NCBI GenBank assembly: GCA_964459495.1
Contig: CAYWNK010000003.1
Coordinates: forward strand, 30,410 to 94,409
Direction: 5' to 3'
From: CAYWNK01 sp964459495
GTDB taxonomy: Bacteria; Planctomycetota; UBA1135; GCA-002686595
DNA: 64,000 nt
The notes beneath the pieces were generated by a model that worked only from the letters and a program-made list of their open reading frames with translations, had not been told where the DNA came from and searched no databases. A program made the translations under genes and the position numbers. Positions 17,710-25,868 of this stretch are shown here, one piece after another; the first letter of the stretch is position 1, and every line of letters begins with the position of its first letter.

Positions 17710-18677
17710 TTCACTCGCAGCAGCCTCTCAACGTCCTCGTCGCCGGCAATGACCTGGATCTCGCGCACTCCCTCGGGGACCACCTAGAGATGCGCTCGCA
17801 CATGGTTTCGATCACGAACTGTGCCGACGAGCTACTCGCCCTTCCCAGCCCGGACGTGCTCCTACTCGACCTCGAGCTAGGCGAAACCGGTGGCTTTGCG
17901 TTGCTCGCCGAGCTTCGCCGTCGCGGCAACACTCCGCGCGTAGTCCTCTACGCCTACCGCCCCACGGGGGAAGACTATCGCGCTGCGTTGCGCCTTGGCG
18001 CCGCGGACCTGCTCCCGATGCCCTTCACCTTTGAGACGGTTGCAGCCTCGATCGAGGCCGCCAGCCGCGAAGGCCGGCAGGCACCTCTGTTCCGTCGCAC
18101 CGTCGACGCCACCGCCGCTGGAGTGGACCGCAGCTCCCGCGAGGTCGCCGCCTGGCTCCTTCGCTGCGGAGTCACCCCGGCTACCCGTTGCCGCGTTGCC
18201 AGTGCCGTCGCCGAGGCTGTCGACAACGCAGCACGCCACGCCTACCTAGGCGGTGTGGGCACGGTGGAAATTGCAGGCGATCTCGAAGGGGGCCGCTTGA
18301 TGCTCAGCATTCGTGACCGCGGCATCGGCATGCACGCCGACTGGTGCGACCCGCTCAGTCTAGAGGACCCCGGCAGCGGGGGCCTCGCAAGAATCTGTGC
18401 ACTGGCAGAAGACCTGTCCTTCGAACCCGAGCCCAAGGGCGGCACACACCTTGTGTTGTCTTTCCACGTCTACCAGACCAACTTCGAAGAGGGCCGGGGC
18501 CAGGACCTGTCCGAACTCGACTACCTGACTCCCACCCAGGCGCGCAACGTGCTGCACAACCTGTCGGACCCTGACAGCGAGCCTCTGCACCTGTCCCCGT
18601 CACTCGCCGTCAGCGTCGGACGCTTGCTCGCTGGGCCCGATCCCCAGCACGTGCTCGAGATCAGCCTGCGCAGCTAG
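17706..18677 (+). CDS. Degenerate receiver fused to anti-sigma-type GHKL ATPase
   Basis: A 323-residue protein. Residues 8-118 form a receiver-like domain with the acceptor aspartate D55 kept (VLLLDLELGE), but the conserved Lys is replaced (M105 in LLPMPF). Residues 130-250 form a single GHKL domain of the RsbW/SpoIIAB kind: N box EAVDNAARHAY (N174), G1 DRGIG (204-208), G2 GSGGLA (223-228). There is no HisKA domain, so it resembles an anti-sigma or switch kinase rather than a sensor kinase. A further 70-residue tail is unknown. The GTG start overlaps the previous stop. Confidence 0.75.
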   Translation: MIHSQQPLNVLVAGNDLDLAHSLGDHLEMRSHMVSITNCADELLALPSPDVLLLDLELGETGGFALLAELRRRGNTPRVVLYAYRPTGEDYRAALRLGAADLLPMPFTFETVAASIEAASREGRQAPLFRRTVDATAAGVDRSSREVAAWLLRCGVTPATRCRVASAVAEAVDNAARHAYLGGVGTVEIAGDLEGGRLMLSIRDRGIGMHADWCDPLSLEDPGSGGLARICALAEDLSFEPEPKGGTHLVLSFHVYQTNFEEGRGQDLSELDYLTPTQARNVLHNLSDPDSEPLHLSPSLAVSVGRLLAGPDPQHVLEISLRS

Positions 18678-18688
18678 GTACCTTCCCC

Positions 18689-19807
18689 ATGGCTCCCGAC
18701 CAACGCTTCACGGACCCGGAAGACGAAGACCTCTTCGACTTCCCCTCGGTGGATCAACCGCTATCCGGCAACCCCGGTGCGGTCCCCCCCGGTGGTTCAG
18801 CGTTGGAGTTGGATGAGCTCGACATCGATGATCTCGATGCGGTCCTGGGAGAGGAACTAGCGCCTGAGAACGACCCTATCTTTGATGCAGAGCCTGGAGG
18901 CGCACTCCCCGGCGACCCTGAGTCTACGTTCCAGGAGGAACCCGGGCCGGTAGCCGCTGCTCCCACAACCATGTCCCAGGGCGAGGGGGTGCCCGACGAC
19001 CTGGACGAAGACCTCTTCAACTTCGATGCATCGTTCCTGGTCCAGCTCTCCCAGGATCAGAAGAGCGCATCCGAGAGCGAGTCCAGCCCAGAGCCCCAGA
19101 AGCCTGCTGCGAAGACCGCTCCGAAGAAGGCCAAGGAAGCCAGCGTCGCTCCGCCCGCGCCGGAGCAGGCGACCGAGCAACCGACCGAGCAACCGGCCAC
19201 CACGGCGCCCAAGCCCGCCAAAAAAACCAGGCCGCGCCCAAGCGCGGAGGAACTCGCCGAGCTGGAAGACGTTTTCGACATGAACGTCCCCAGGGGAACG
19301 CTAGTGCCGATGGGGCACGAAGAAGGGCCTCGAAACAGGACGGTGGAACTACTCGCCATTGGCTTCATCGTCATCAACACCGGCATCTTGCTGCTCGCAT
19401 GGCGCGCGGGCTCGCAGTTCCAAGAGACCCTGCTGCAGGTCACGCAGACCCTTGGAAACTCGACTGGCGGCCGAGTGGAATCGAGCGTACCGACTCGCCC
19501 CGTGATCGATGAGCCCCTTGTACTCAACCCTGCTACCGAAGCGCGGCCTGTGCCCGTGCCCGTCCCTGTGGTGGAGCCCGTCAACCAAGACCCCCACGAT
19601 CTCGAAGATCTGCCGCGCATCACCCTGCGCGCCGCCGAGGCGTTGATCGACCAAGGTCAGTTCGAAAGCGCACGCCAGCGCGTGTTCCATCTGCTCGCCA
19701 ACCGAGACCGTTATGCCCTTGGCGACGACCTCGTGACCGAAGGGGAGATCCTGATCGCGCGCTCCACTCAGCTCCAGGGACATGCCCTGCAGGAGGCTGG
19801 ACGATGA
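18689..19807 (+). CDS. Single-pass membrane protein with acidic cytosolic part and helical tail
   Basis: A 372-residue protein of unknown family. Residues 1-210 are acidic, Pro- and Ala-rich and probably disordered in the cytosol. A membrane helix follows (about 215-238, VELLAIGFIVINTGILLLAW). Then come a Pro-rich linker and a helical segment near the end (LRAAEALIDQGQFESARQRV) that looks like one or two TPR units in the periplasm. It overlaps the next gene by 4 nt. The layout recalls PflB of Campylobacter (membrane helix plus periplasmic TPRs), a stator-scaffold protein; that comparison is inference. Confidence 0.65.
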   Translation: MAPDQRFTDPEDEDLFDFPSVDQPLSGNPGAVPPGGSALELDELDIDDLDAVLGEELAPENDPIFDAEPGGALPGDPESTFQEEPGPVAAAPTTMSQGEGVPDDLDEDLFNFDASFLVQLSQDQKSASESESSPEPQKPAAKTAPKKAKEASVAPPAPEQATEQPTEQPATTAPKPAKKTRPRPSAEELAELEDVFDMNVPRGTLVPMGHEEGPRNRTVELLAIGFIVINTGILLLAWRAGSQFQETLLQVTQTLGNSTGGRVESSVPTRPVIDEPLVLNPATEARPVPVPVPVVEPVNQDPHDLEDLPRITLRAAEALIDQGQFESARQRVFHLLANRDRYALGDDLVTEGEILIARSTQLQGHALQEAGR

Positions 19808-21333
19808 GGTTCTGCCTGCTCTCGCTTGCGGCCGTCGCCCTTGGCGCAAGCCCCGTCGTTCAAGAAGACGCCGTGCGTGGTCCCTATGAGGGTCGCATCA
19901 CCGTCCTAGCGACCGCGGACTCGGAGGAGGGCTACCGGATTTCCATCCTGTCAGAGAAAGGCACGATCAAAGAGCTATGCCGGCGCGTCGGTGAAGAAGT
20001 TGGTCGCTCCGTGATTGGGCTCGACCTCATCACGCGGGACCCAGAGGTCGACATCTACATGAAGGATCGACCGTGGCGTGACGCCCTGCGTTGGACGCTA
20101 GGTGTCGCTGGCTTGGAAGCTCGGATCAACGCGAACTCGATCGAGGTTCGAGAAGAGCTTCCCGCGTATCCCGGCGCCGAAGATGCCTTCCAGTCCGCCC
20201 TTCTGCGATGGCAACGGATTCGCGCCACCTTCCCCGACCACCCCGAAGCCGACCACCATGAGTTTGCCCTTGGGGATTCCGCCGAGGCCATGAATCGCGC
20301 GTTTACGACAACCGCAATCGTTCACTACGAGAACATCGCCGAGACCTTTCCCGAGTCGTCCCTCGTCCCAAATGCCCTTGAACGCGCTGGTTCCCTATAC
20401 GCCGAGATCGGTGAATGGAACAGCTCCGCACTTCGCTACCACGATCTCGCGAACTTGCCCATAGCACATCCCTATCACGCGCTCGCCCGTCGCGAGCTCG
20501 CCCGGGCGCTGTGCCACGTCGGTGAGGCGGAAGGCAATGTCTCCCTTCGGGCCGAAAACGCTCAAAAGGCGCTGCTGACCCTGAAGGCCCTGGACCTGAA
20601 GTACCCGACGACCGACTCGGGTGAACGCCGTGAGCGCGCCCTTTTGACCGCGCTCGCTGAAACTCTCTCGGACGACCCGATCCGAGCTCTGCGCACCCTC
20701 AGCCTTGCCGCCAACTACTCGGCAGCTGGCTTCCAGGACGTAGAACTGATGGAGATTCGCGCCCTCGCCCTCGAACGGGCTGCCCTACCCGGTGACGCAT
20801 CGCGGGCCTGGCTGGAACACGCTAGCCAGCTGACCGGTGAGGAACGCAAACAATCGTTGATCCGTGCCGCGCAGGCCAGCCTGGATGGCGGCCACGAGAT
20901 CGCTACTCTTACGATCGTAGAGCTCGCCAAGCGGGACGGCTTTGACCGTGATCTCCAGCCGTTTGCTATCACAGCCCAGAGCCGGCTCGGCCTGGTTGGC
21001 GATCTATCGGCCCTGAGCCTCGACCAGCGCATCACGCGTGGTCGCGCCCTCCTCGCCCAGCAGTCATTCCGTGAAGCCGCACGCGTCCTCGGCCAGGTCT
21101 ATGACCTGCGCGAGGATCTCAAGCCCGCCGTGCTTGAGAGCATCTCACTCGACCTCGCCCGAGCTCTTGCCAAAGACGGCCGCACGACCGAGAGCATCGA
21201 TGTTCTACGCACCTGCGCGCTCGAGCTCACCGACCCCTACGACCGCAGTGCGATCTACCGCACAGCCGCCGATCTCCTGGAAGACCTCGGACGCTGGGAA
21301 GCAGCGATCGAAGCCCTCAAAGGACGCCTCTAA
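19804..21333 (+). CDS. Periplasmic TPR protein with STN-like N-terminal domain
   Basis: A 509-residue protein with a signal peptide (MRFCLLSLAAVALGASPV). A domain of about 60-120 (KGTIKELCRRVGEEVGRSVI, then WRDALRWTLGVAGLEARI) resembles the STN/secretin N-terminal fold. It is followed by a long array of helical repeats of TPR type (for example SSLVPNALERAGSLYAEIGE). It should be a soluble or membrane-associated periplasmic scaffold. It sits between a PflB-like protein and another secreted repeat protein, inside the flagellar regulatory operon. A PflA-like scaffold role is possible but unproven. Confidence 0.7.
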   Translation: MRFCLLSLAAVALGASPVVQEDAVRGPYEGRITVLATADSEEGYRISILSEKGTIKELCRRVGEEVGRSVIGLDLITRDPEVDIYMKDRPWRDALRWTLGVAGLEARINANSIEVREELPAYPGAEDAFQSALLRWQRIRATFPDHPEADHHEFALGDSAEAMNRAFTTTAIVHYENIAETFPESSLVPNALERAGSLYAEIGEWNSSALRYHDLANLPIAHPYHALARRELARALCHVGEAEGNVSLRAENAQKALLTLKALDLKYPTTDSGERRERALLTALAETLSDDPIRALRTLSLAANYSAAGFQDVELMEIRALALERAALPGDASRAWLEHASQLTGEERKQSLIRAAQASLDGGHEIATLTIVELAKRDGFDRDLQPFAITAQSRLGLVGDLSALSLDQRITRGRALLAQQSFREAARVLGQVYDLREDLKPAVLESISLDLARALAKDGRTTESIDVLRTCALELTDPYDRSAIYRTAADLLEDLGRWEAAIEALKGRL

Positions 21334-22076
21334 TGATGCGCTTTCAATCCACCTCGACCCTGGTTCTGGCCGGCATCGTTGGCATCCCAGCGGTCGCCTC
21401 CCAACAGGATGGCTCCCTGGAGAGCCTAGAGTCCGCCCTTAAATCTACGCAGGCCGCGATCGTCGAGGTCATGGGCCTGCAAGAGAAGCTTGCCACCAAG
21501 GATCCCGAAGCTCTCGCACGCCTCGAACAGCTGACCGAGCACCCTGTGGGTAGCACGTCAGAGACGGTCAACCACATCATCGTGCTACAGCGGGAGATCG
21601 ACAATCTGCGGCGCAGCGAGTCCCAACAGATCGCGGGCACCAGCCCGCTGTCCCAGGTGCGCTCCGCGTCCCCCGCGAAGACCTCGCACGCCACGCCGAT
21701 TGGCATCCCAAGTGTCCCGACCCACTCTCCGCCCGAGATCCACGGTCTGAAGCGCCCGGTACAATCCGTCGCCATCGAGCAAGAGGGCTACTCTCTCGAT
21801 GACATCCGTCAGGGCAAGCTGCTGGTCCGCGCCGGCAAAGCCGAGCAAGCAGTCCGCCTCCTCGAGGGCAAAAAGGGCAACAGTGAGGGAAGCTACTGGC
21901 TCGCCCGCGCACTACAGGATCTTGGTGACATCGACGGCGCTGTTGCTCTCTACACCACCATCGCCGAGGACGATGAAGCTGGTGTTTTCCAGGCTTGGGC
22001 CAAGCAGGAGATCGCCATGGTCGACTTGCGTAAGCGCTTGAAAGGCACCACCCGTTCGGAGGCGGCACCGAAGTGA
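21333..22076 (+). CDS. Secreted coiled-coil/TPR protein
   Basis: A 247-residue protein with a signal peptide (about 1-23, ending VASQQ). A coiled-coil stretch (about 28-95), a Pro- and Ser-rich linker and a C-terminal TPR-like region (QGKLLVRAGKAEQAVRLLEG, YWLARALQDLGDIDGAVALY) follow. The plan of coiled coil, linker and TPR recalls CpoB/YbgF-type periplasmic proteins. It overlaps its neighbours on both sides (TAATG and GTGA), so it is produced together with the 19804 protein and the sensor kinase. Specific function unknown. Confidence 0.65.
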   Translation: MMRFQSTSTLVLAGIVGIPAVASQQDGSLESLESALKSTQAAIVEVMGLQEKLATKDPEALARLEQLTEHPVGSTSETVNHIIVLQREIDNLRRSESQQIAGTSPLSQVRSASPAKTSHATPIGIPSVPTHSPPEIHGLKRPVQSVAIEQEGYSLDDIRQGKLLVRAGKAEQAVRLLEGKKGNSEGSYWLARALQDLGDIDGAVALYTTIAEDDEAGVFQAWAKQEIAMVDLRKRLKGTTRSEAAPK

Positions 22077-23260
22077 GCATCGCACAAGACACACTCGCCG
22101 CGGTGGACGTGGAACAGGCCATCCATGCCTTCACCGGCGTGATGGCGGAACTCCAGGGAAGTCACAAGGCCCTGGAAGAGCGCGCCGAGCGCATGGAGGC
22201 CGACCTCTTCACGGCCAACAAGCAGCTCGCCACCAAGGTTGCGGAATTGGAGACACTTCACCGGCATCTCGACTCGATCCTAGCGGCCCTGCCGACCGGA
22301 GTGATCGAGCGCGCTCCCTCAGGCAAAGTCGTGCGCATGAACAGCGCGGCGCGCCGCCTCTTGGGCCTGGATCCGAACAGCGTCGACCTCGATGAGCTGT
22401 CCAGCATCGAGTTGGACGCCCAGGAGGGATCCACCCTACTTGCGGGCCCCGACGGATCCGAGCGCAACCTCGATCTGCGCAGGGCTGAGGTGTGCGACGA
22501 CAGCGGAGAGATCAGCGCTCATCTCCAGATCCTAGAGGATCGCACAGAACTCACCCGCATCACCGAACACCTTCACAATCAGTCAAAGATGGTCGCCCTC
22601 GGCACCATGGCGGGCGGCATCGCGCACGAGGTGCGCAACCCGATGAACGCAATTCGTGGGTTCGCCTCTCTCTTGCTCCGCAGCCACGGCGAAGACTCGA
22701 CCGTCCAACGCCACGCGGAACGCATCACCGCCGGGGTCGATGAGGTCGACGCCATCCTGTCCTCGGTACTCGCCTTCGCCGACCCCGAGAGACTCCGGCT
22801 TGAGGACCAAAACGCCCAGGACTGCGTCCTTGAAGCTGTCCAGCTGGTGAGCCGCGACGCGGGCGACATGACCCCCTGGAACGTCACCGTTGTGGCCCCC
22901 CCCATCCCTTTCGTCGGGGACGGTTTCCAGCTGCGTATCGCGCTTCGCAACCTAGTCGCCAACGCCATCCAGGTGCAGCCCAGCGGCGGCACCATCCACG
23001 TAAGGGCAGAAGCGATCGAAGACGCCCTTGTCTTCGAGGTCGACGACGCCGGCCCCGGCATCGATCCCAGTTTGCTACGCCGCCTGCGGGACCCCTTCTT
23101 CACGACCCGCGCGGAAGGCACCGGCCTTGGCCTCCCGCTGGTCGACACCATCGCTCGCCTCCATGGCGGCTCCCTCGAGATCGAATCCACGCCATCGCCC
23201 CTCGGCGGTGCGCGCTTTGTCCTTCGCGTCCCCACCCTCCTGCGAAGCTCCGCACGATGA
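22073..23260 (+). CDS. PAS-domain sensor histidine kinase (FlgS-like)
   Basis: A 395-residue soluble kinase. An N-terminal coiled coil (20-70), a PAS domain (about 65-160), HisKA with the phospho-acceptor H185 (GGIAHEVRNPMNAIRG) and a full ATPase domain (N box RNLVANAIQ, G1 DDAGPGI, G2 GTGLGLPLVDT) are visible. There is no membrane segment. It is followed with a 4-nt overlap by an NtrC-family regulator, so the two form a two-component pair of the FlgS/FlgR or AtoS type that should activate sigma-54 promoters such as that of fliO. The start is GTG inside the end of the preceding gene. Confidence 0.9.
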   Translation: MSIAQDTLAAVDVEQAIHAFTGVMAELQGSHKALEERAERMEADLFTANKQLATKVAELETLHRHLDSILAALPTGVIERAPSGKVVRMNSAARRLLGLDPNSVDLDELSSIELDAQEGSTLLAGPDGSERNLDLRRAEVCDDSGEISAHLQILEDRTELTRITEHLHNQSKMVALGTMAGGIAHEVRNPMNAIRGFASLLLRSHGEDSTVQRHAERITAGVDEVDAILSSVLAFADPERLRLEDQNAQDCVLEAVQLVSRDAGDMTPWNVTVVAPPIPFVGDGFQLRIALRNLVANAIQVQPSGGTIHVRAEAIEDALVFEVDDAGPGIDPSLLRRLRDPFFTTRAEGTGLGLPLVDTIARLHGGSLEIESTPSPLGGARFVLRVPTLLRSSAR

Positions 23261-24660
23261 CCGCTAAGCGCATTTTTGTCGTCGATGACGACGCCCTGTC
23301 CGCCGAGTTCCTCTTCGAAGCCGCCGCGGCACTCGGCTACCAGCCCGTTCGCCACGCCAGTGCCCGCGAGGCACTCGATGGGCTAGACGGTGATCCCCCG
23401 GACCTGATCCTCACCGACCTGCGCATGCCCGAAATGGACGGCATTGCCCTAGTCGAAGAGGTACAGAGCCGCTTCCCCGGTTTGCCCTGCGTGGTGATTA
23501 CGGCGAACGGTTCCATGGAAACAGCGGTCGAGGCACTGCGCCTGGGAGCCCGCGACTTCCTGATGAAGCCCTGCAGCCCAGACACGCTGGAGGTGGTCCT
23601 CGAGCGGGTCTTCGCCAACGAACAGATGCGTTCCGAGAACGCGTATCTGCGTTCAGAACTGGTGGGGCGCCCCGACAGCACAATCGTCGCCCAAAGCCCC
23701 GCCATGGTCGAGTTGCTCCGGTCCGCCGCGCGGGTGGCGCGGTCCCGAGGCACCGTTTTGATCTCCGGAGAGAGCGGTACCGGCAAGGAAAAGGTCGCCC
23801 AGGCTGTCCACCTAGCCAGCCCCCGCGCTGAGCAACCTTTTGTTCGCGTCAACTGCGCGGCACTGTCGGAACAACTCCTGGAGTCAGAGCTCTTTGGCCA
23901 CGAGCGGGGGGCCTTCACCGGCGCTCACAAGACCCGTATCGGGCGATTTGAGCTCGCGGATAAGGGCACGATTCTGCTCGATGAGATCGGGGACATCCCT
24001 GCCTCCATGCAGGCAAAGCTCCTGCGGGTGCTCCAGGAGGGTGAGTTTGAGCGCGTTGGCGGCAACCACACGCTGAGTGTCGACGTTCGCGTGATCGCCG
24101 CCACCAACCGCGACCTGGCCGCTGAGGTCGCTGACAACCGCTTCCGCGAGGACCTCTACTACCGCCTCCACGTGCTGCCACTGCACGTCGCGTCCCTGCG
24201 CGAGCGATCTGAGGATGTCTTGCCCCTCGCCAACTTCTTCGCCGAGCGCTACGCTCGCCAAAACGGCGTCCAACGCCCGACCTTCGAGCCTGCCGCGCGC
24301 GAAAAGCTGGAGAACTGGACCTGGCCCGGCAACGTGCGGGAACTCGAAAACGTCGTCCATCGGGCCGTCGTTCTTGGGCGCAACGGTCGCATCTCATCCG
24401 ATGATCTGGTCTTCGGGCCTTCCACCGGTGCCCAGGGGGAAGACAACGGTGGCACCTCCGCGGTTACCGACCTTTGGGATCCCGCCTGCGCCAAGGCGCT
24501 TGCCAATCACACGATGAGCGACGTGGAGCGTGTTGCCATCCTCGCGACGCTAGATGAGACAGGCGGTAACAAAACCGAAGCCGCCCGGCGTCTCGGCCTC
24601 ACAGCGCGGACCCTGTCCAACAAGATGAAGATCTGGCGTTCGGCCGGTCTTGTCGCCTAG
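23257..24660 (+). CDS. NtrC-family sigma-54 activator (FlgR-like)
   Basis: A 467-residue activator. The receiver (1-120) has D54 and K104. The AAA+ domain has Walker A GESGTGKE at 171-178, a canonical sigma-54 loop GAFTGA at 218-223 and Walker B ILLDEIGD. The Fis-type HTH is at the end (NKTEAARRLGLTARTLSNKM). It is partner to the kinase encoded just upstream. Of the two NtrC-type regulators here, this one keeps all sigma-54-contact residues, so it is the better candidate to act at the fliO promoter through the TGTCG-N7-CGACA sites. Confidence 0.92.
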   Translation: MTAKRIFVVDDDALSAEFLFEAAAALGYQPVRHASAREALDGLDGDPPDLILTDLRMPEMDGIALVEEVQSRFPGLPCVVITANGSMETAVEALRLGARDFLMKPCSPDTLEVVLERVFANEQMRSENAYLRSELVGRPDSTIVAQSPAMVELLRSAARVARSRGTVLISGESGTGKEKVAQAVHLASPRAEQPFVRVNCAALSEQLLESELFGHERGAFTGAHKTRIGRFELADKGTILLDEIGDIPASMQAKLLRVLQEGEFERVGGNHTLSVDVRVIAATNRDLAAEVADNRFREDLYYRLHVLPLHVASLRERSEDVLPLANFFAERYARQNGVQRPTFEPAAREKLENWTWPGNVRELENVVHRAVVLGRNGRISSDDLVFGPSTGAQGEDNGGTSAVTDLWDPACAKALANHTMSDVERVAILATLDETGGNKTEAARRLGLTARTLSNKMKIWRSAGLVA

Positions 24661-24696
24661 CCCGTCCCCCGCCACACGATCCAAGAAGGACAAGCC

Positions 24697-25056
24697 ATGG
24701 ACCTGCTCGGAAGCCCCGGTCAACTGCTGCTGCGCCTGCTCTCCTCCACAGAGGAGCGCGCGCGGGTCGTGGCCGGCAACATCGCCAACCAGAACACCCC
24801 CGGCTACAAACGGCGCGAATTCCAGTTTGAAGAACTGCTTGCCGAGGAGATTGACAAAGGCAAGACCAAGCTGAGTCACGTCCAGCCTAGGACGCTGGTC
24901 GACCGTGAGTCAGATGCACGGGGTGACGGCAACAACGTCGTGATCGAACAGGAGGTCGCCTCGCTCCGCGAGTCGGCCCTGCGCTACGACATGTACGCCG
25001 CGATTCTGCGCAGTAGGGTCAGCATGGTTCAGTCCGCAATTCAAGGAGATCGCTAG
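24697..25056 (+). CDS. flgB: Flagellar proximal rod protein FlgB
   Basis: A 119-residue FlgB, slightly shorter than many homologues. The N-terminal rod signature (RVVAGNIANQNTPGYKRREF) and the C-terminal helix (ESALRYDMYAAILRSRVSMV) are present. AAGAAGGA precedes the ATG. It is the first of the structural genes in the + strand operon, 36 nt after the activator gene. Confidence 0.93.
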   Translation: MDLLGSPGQLLLRLLSSTEERARVVAGNIANQNTPGYKRREFQFEELLAEEIDKGKTKLSHVQPRTLVDRESDARGDGNNVVIEQEVASLRESALRYDMYAAILRSRVSMVQSAIQGDR

Positions 25057-25058
25057 TC

Positions 25059-25493
25059 ATGACCGGAATCCGACGTCTCTTCGCCGGCATGCACATCGCA
25101 TCGAGCGCACTACGCGCCGAACGCGTGCGCGTCGATACGATCGCCAAGAACATCGCCCACGCAGGCACGACCAAGATGCCCGACACGGGCGAGCCCTACC
25201 GCCGCGAGGTGGTGCGCTTCGAACCGGAACTCACTCGATCCCGTGACGGCAACCAGGTGATCCAAGGGCTCAAGGCGCCCACCGTCCAACAGGACTTCAC
25301 CACCCCGTTTGAGGAGGTGCTCGACCCTGGCCATCCCGACGCCAACGAAGAGGGCATCGTTCGCATGCCCAACGTCAATGCGGTGCGCGAGATGGCAGAC
25401 ATGATCACCTCGCTACGGGCCTACGAAGCCAACCTAAAGGTCGCCGAGAACTTCGAGCGAATGGCCGAGCGCGCCCTGCGCCTCGCTGAGTAA
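25059..25493 (+). CDS. flgC: Flagellar proximal rod protein FlgC
   Basis: A 144-residue FlgC. The N-terminal segment (VRVDTIAKNIAHAGTTKMPD) replaces the more usual N-A-N-T motif, while the C-terminal part (GIVRMPNVNAVREMADMITS, LRAYEANLKVAENF) is typical. It polymerises with FlgB and FliE in the proximal rod. It begins 2 nt after the flgB stop. Confidence 0.93.
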   Translation: MTGIRRLFAGMHIASSALRAERVRVDTIAKNIAHAGTTKMPDTGEPYRREVVRFEPELTRSRDGNQVIQGLKAPTVQQDFTTPFEEVLDPGHPDANEEGIVRMPNVNAVREMADMITSLRAYEANLKVAENFERMAERALRLAE

Positions 25494-25504
25494 GGACCCA
25501 TCCC

Positions 25505-25855
25505 ATGGTCAATGGTATTTCAGGAGGCGGCGGTCTCAACCCTAGCCAGATGAAGGCGATGCTGGAGAAGATCCAGCAGAGCAAGTCGAACATGGGGTTG
25601 GGGGATGCCAGCCAGGCGTCCCAGGCCAGCTCCATCGGCGGAGACTTCGCCAAGGCCATGGTCGAGAGCCTCGGCGAAGTGGAGTCCACCGTCCGAGAGA
25701 CCGATTCCCTACCGAAGGATGCCATCAAGGGCGAACTGGATTTCCATGAGGTGGCGGCGCGCGTCAAGGAAGCCGAGCTGTCGTTCAACTTTGCCATGCA
25801 GGTGCGCAACAAGCTCCTCGATGCGTACCGCGAAGTCATGCGGATGTCCGTCTGA
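25505..25855 (+). CDS. fliE: Flagellar hook-basal body protein FliE
   Basis: A 116-residue FliE. The Gly- and Ser-rich N-terminus and the conserved C-terminus (LDFHEVAARVKEAELSFNFA, MQVRNKLLDAYREVMRMSV) identify it. It connects the MS-ring to the rod and is the first export substrate. AAGGA precedes the ATG. Confidence 0.93.
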   Translation: MVNGISGGGGLNPSQMKAMLEKIQQSKSNMGLGDASQASQASSIGGDFAKAMVESLGEVESTVRETDSLPKDAIKGELDFHEVAARVKEAELSFNFAMQVRNKLLDAYREVMRMSV

Positions 25856-25868
25856 CCTCTAGAACCCG

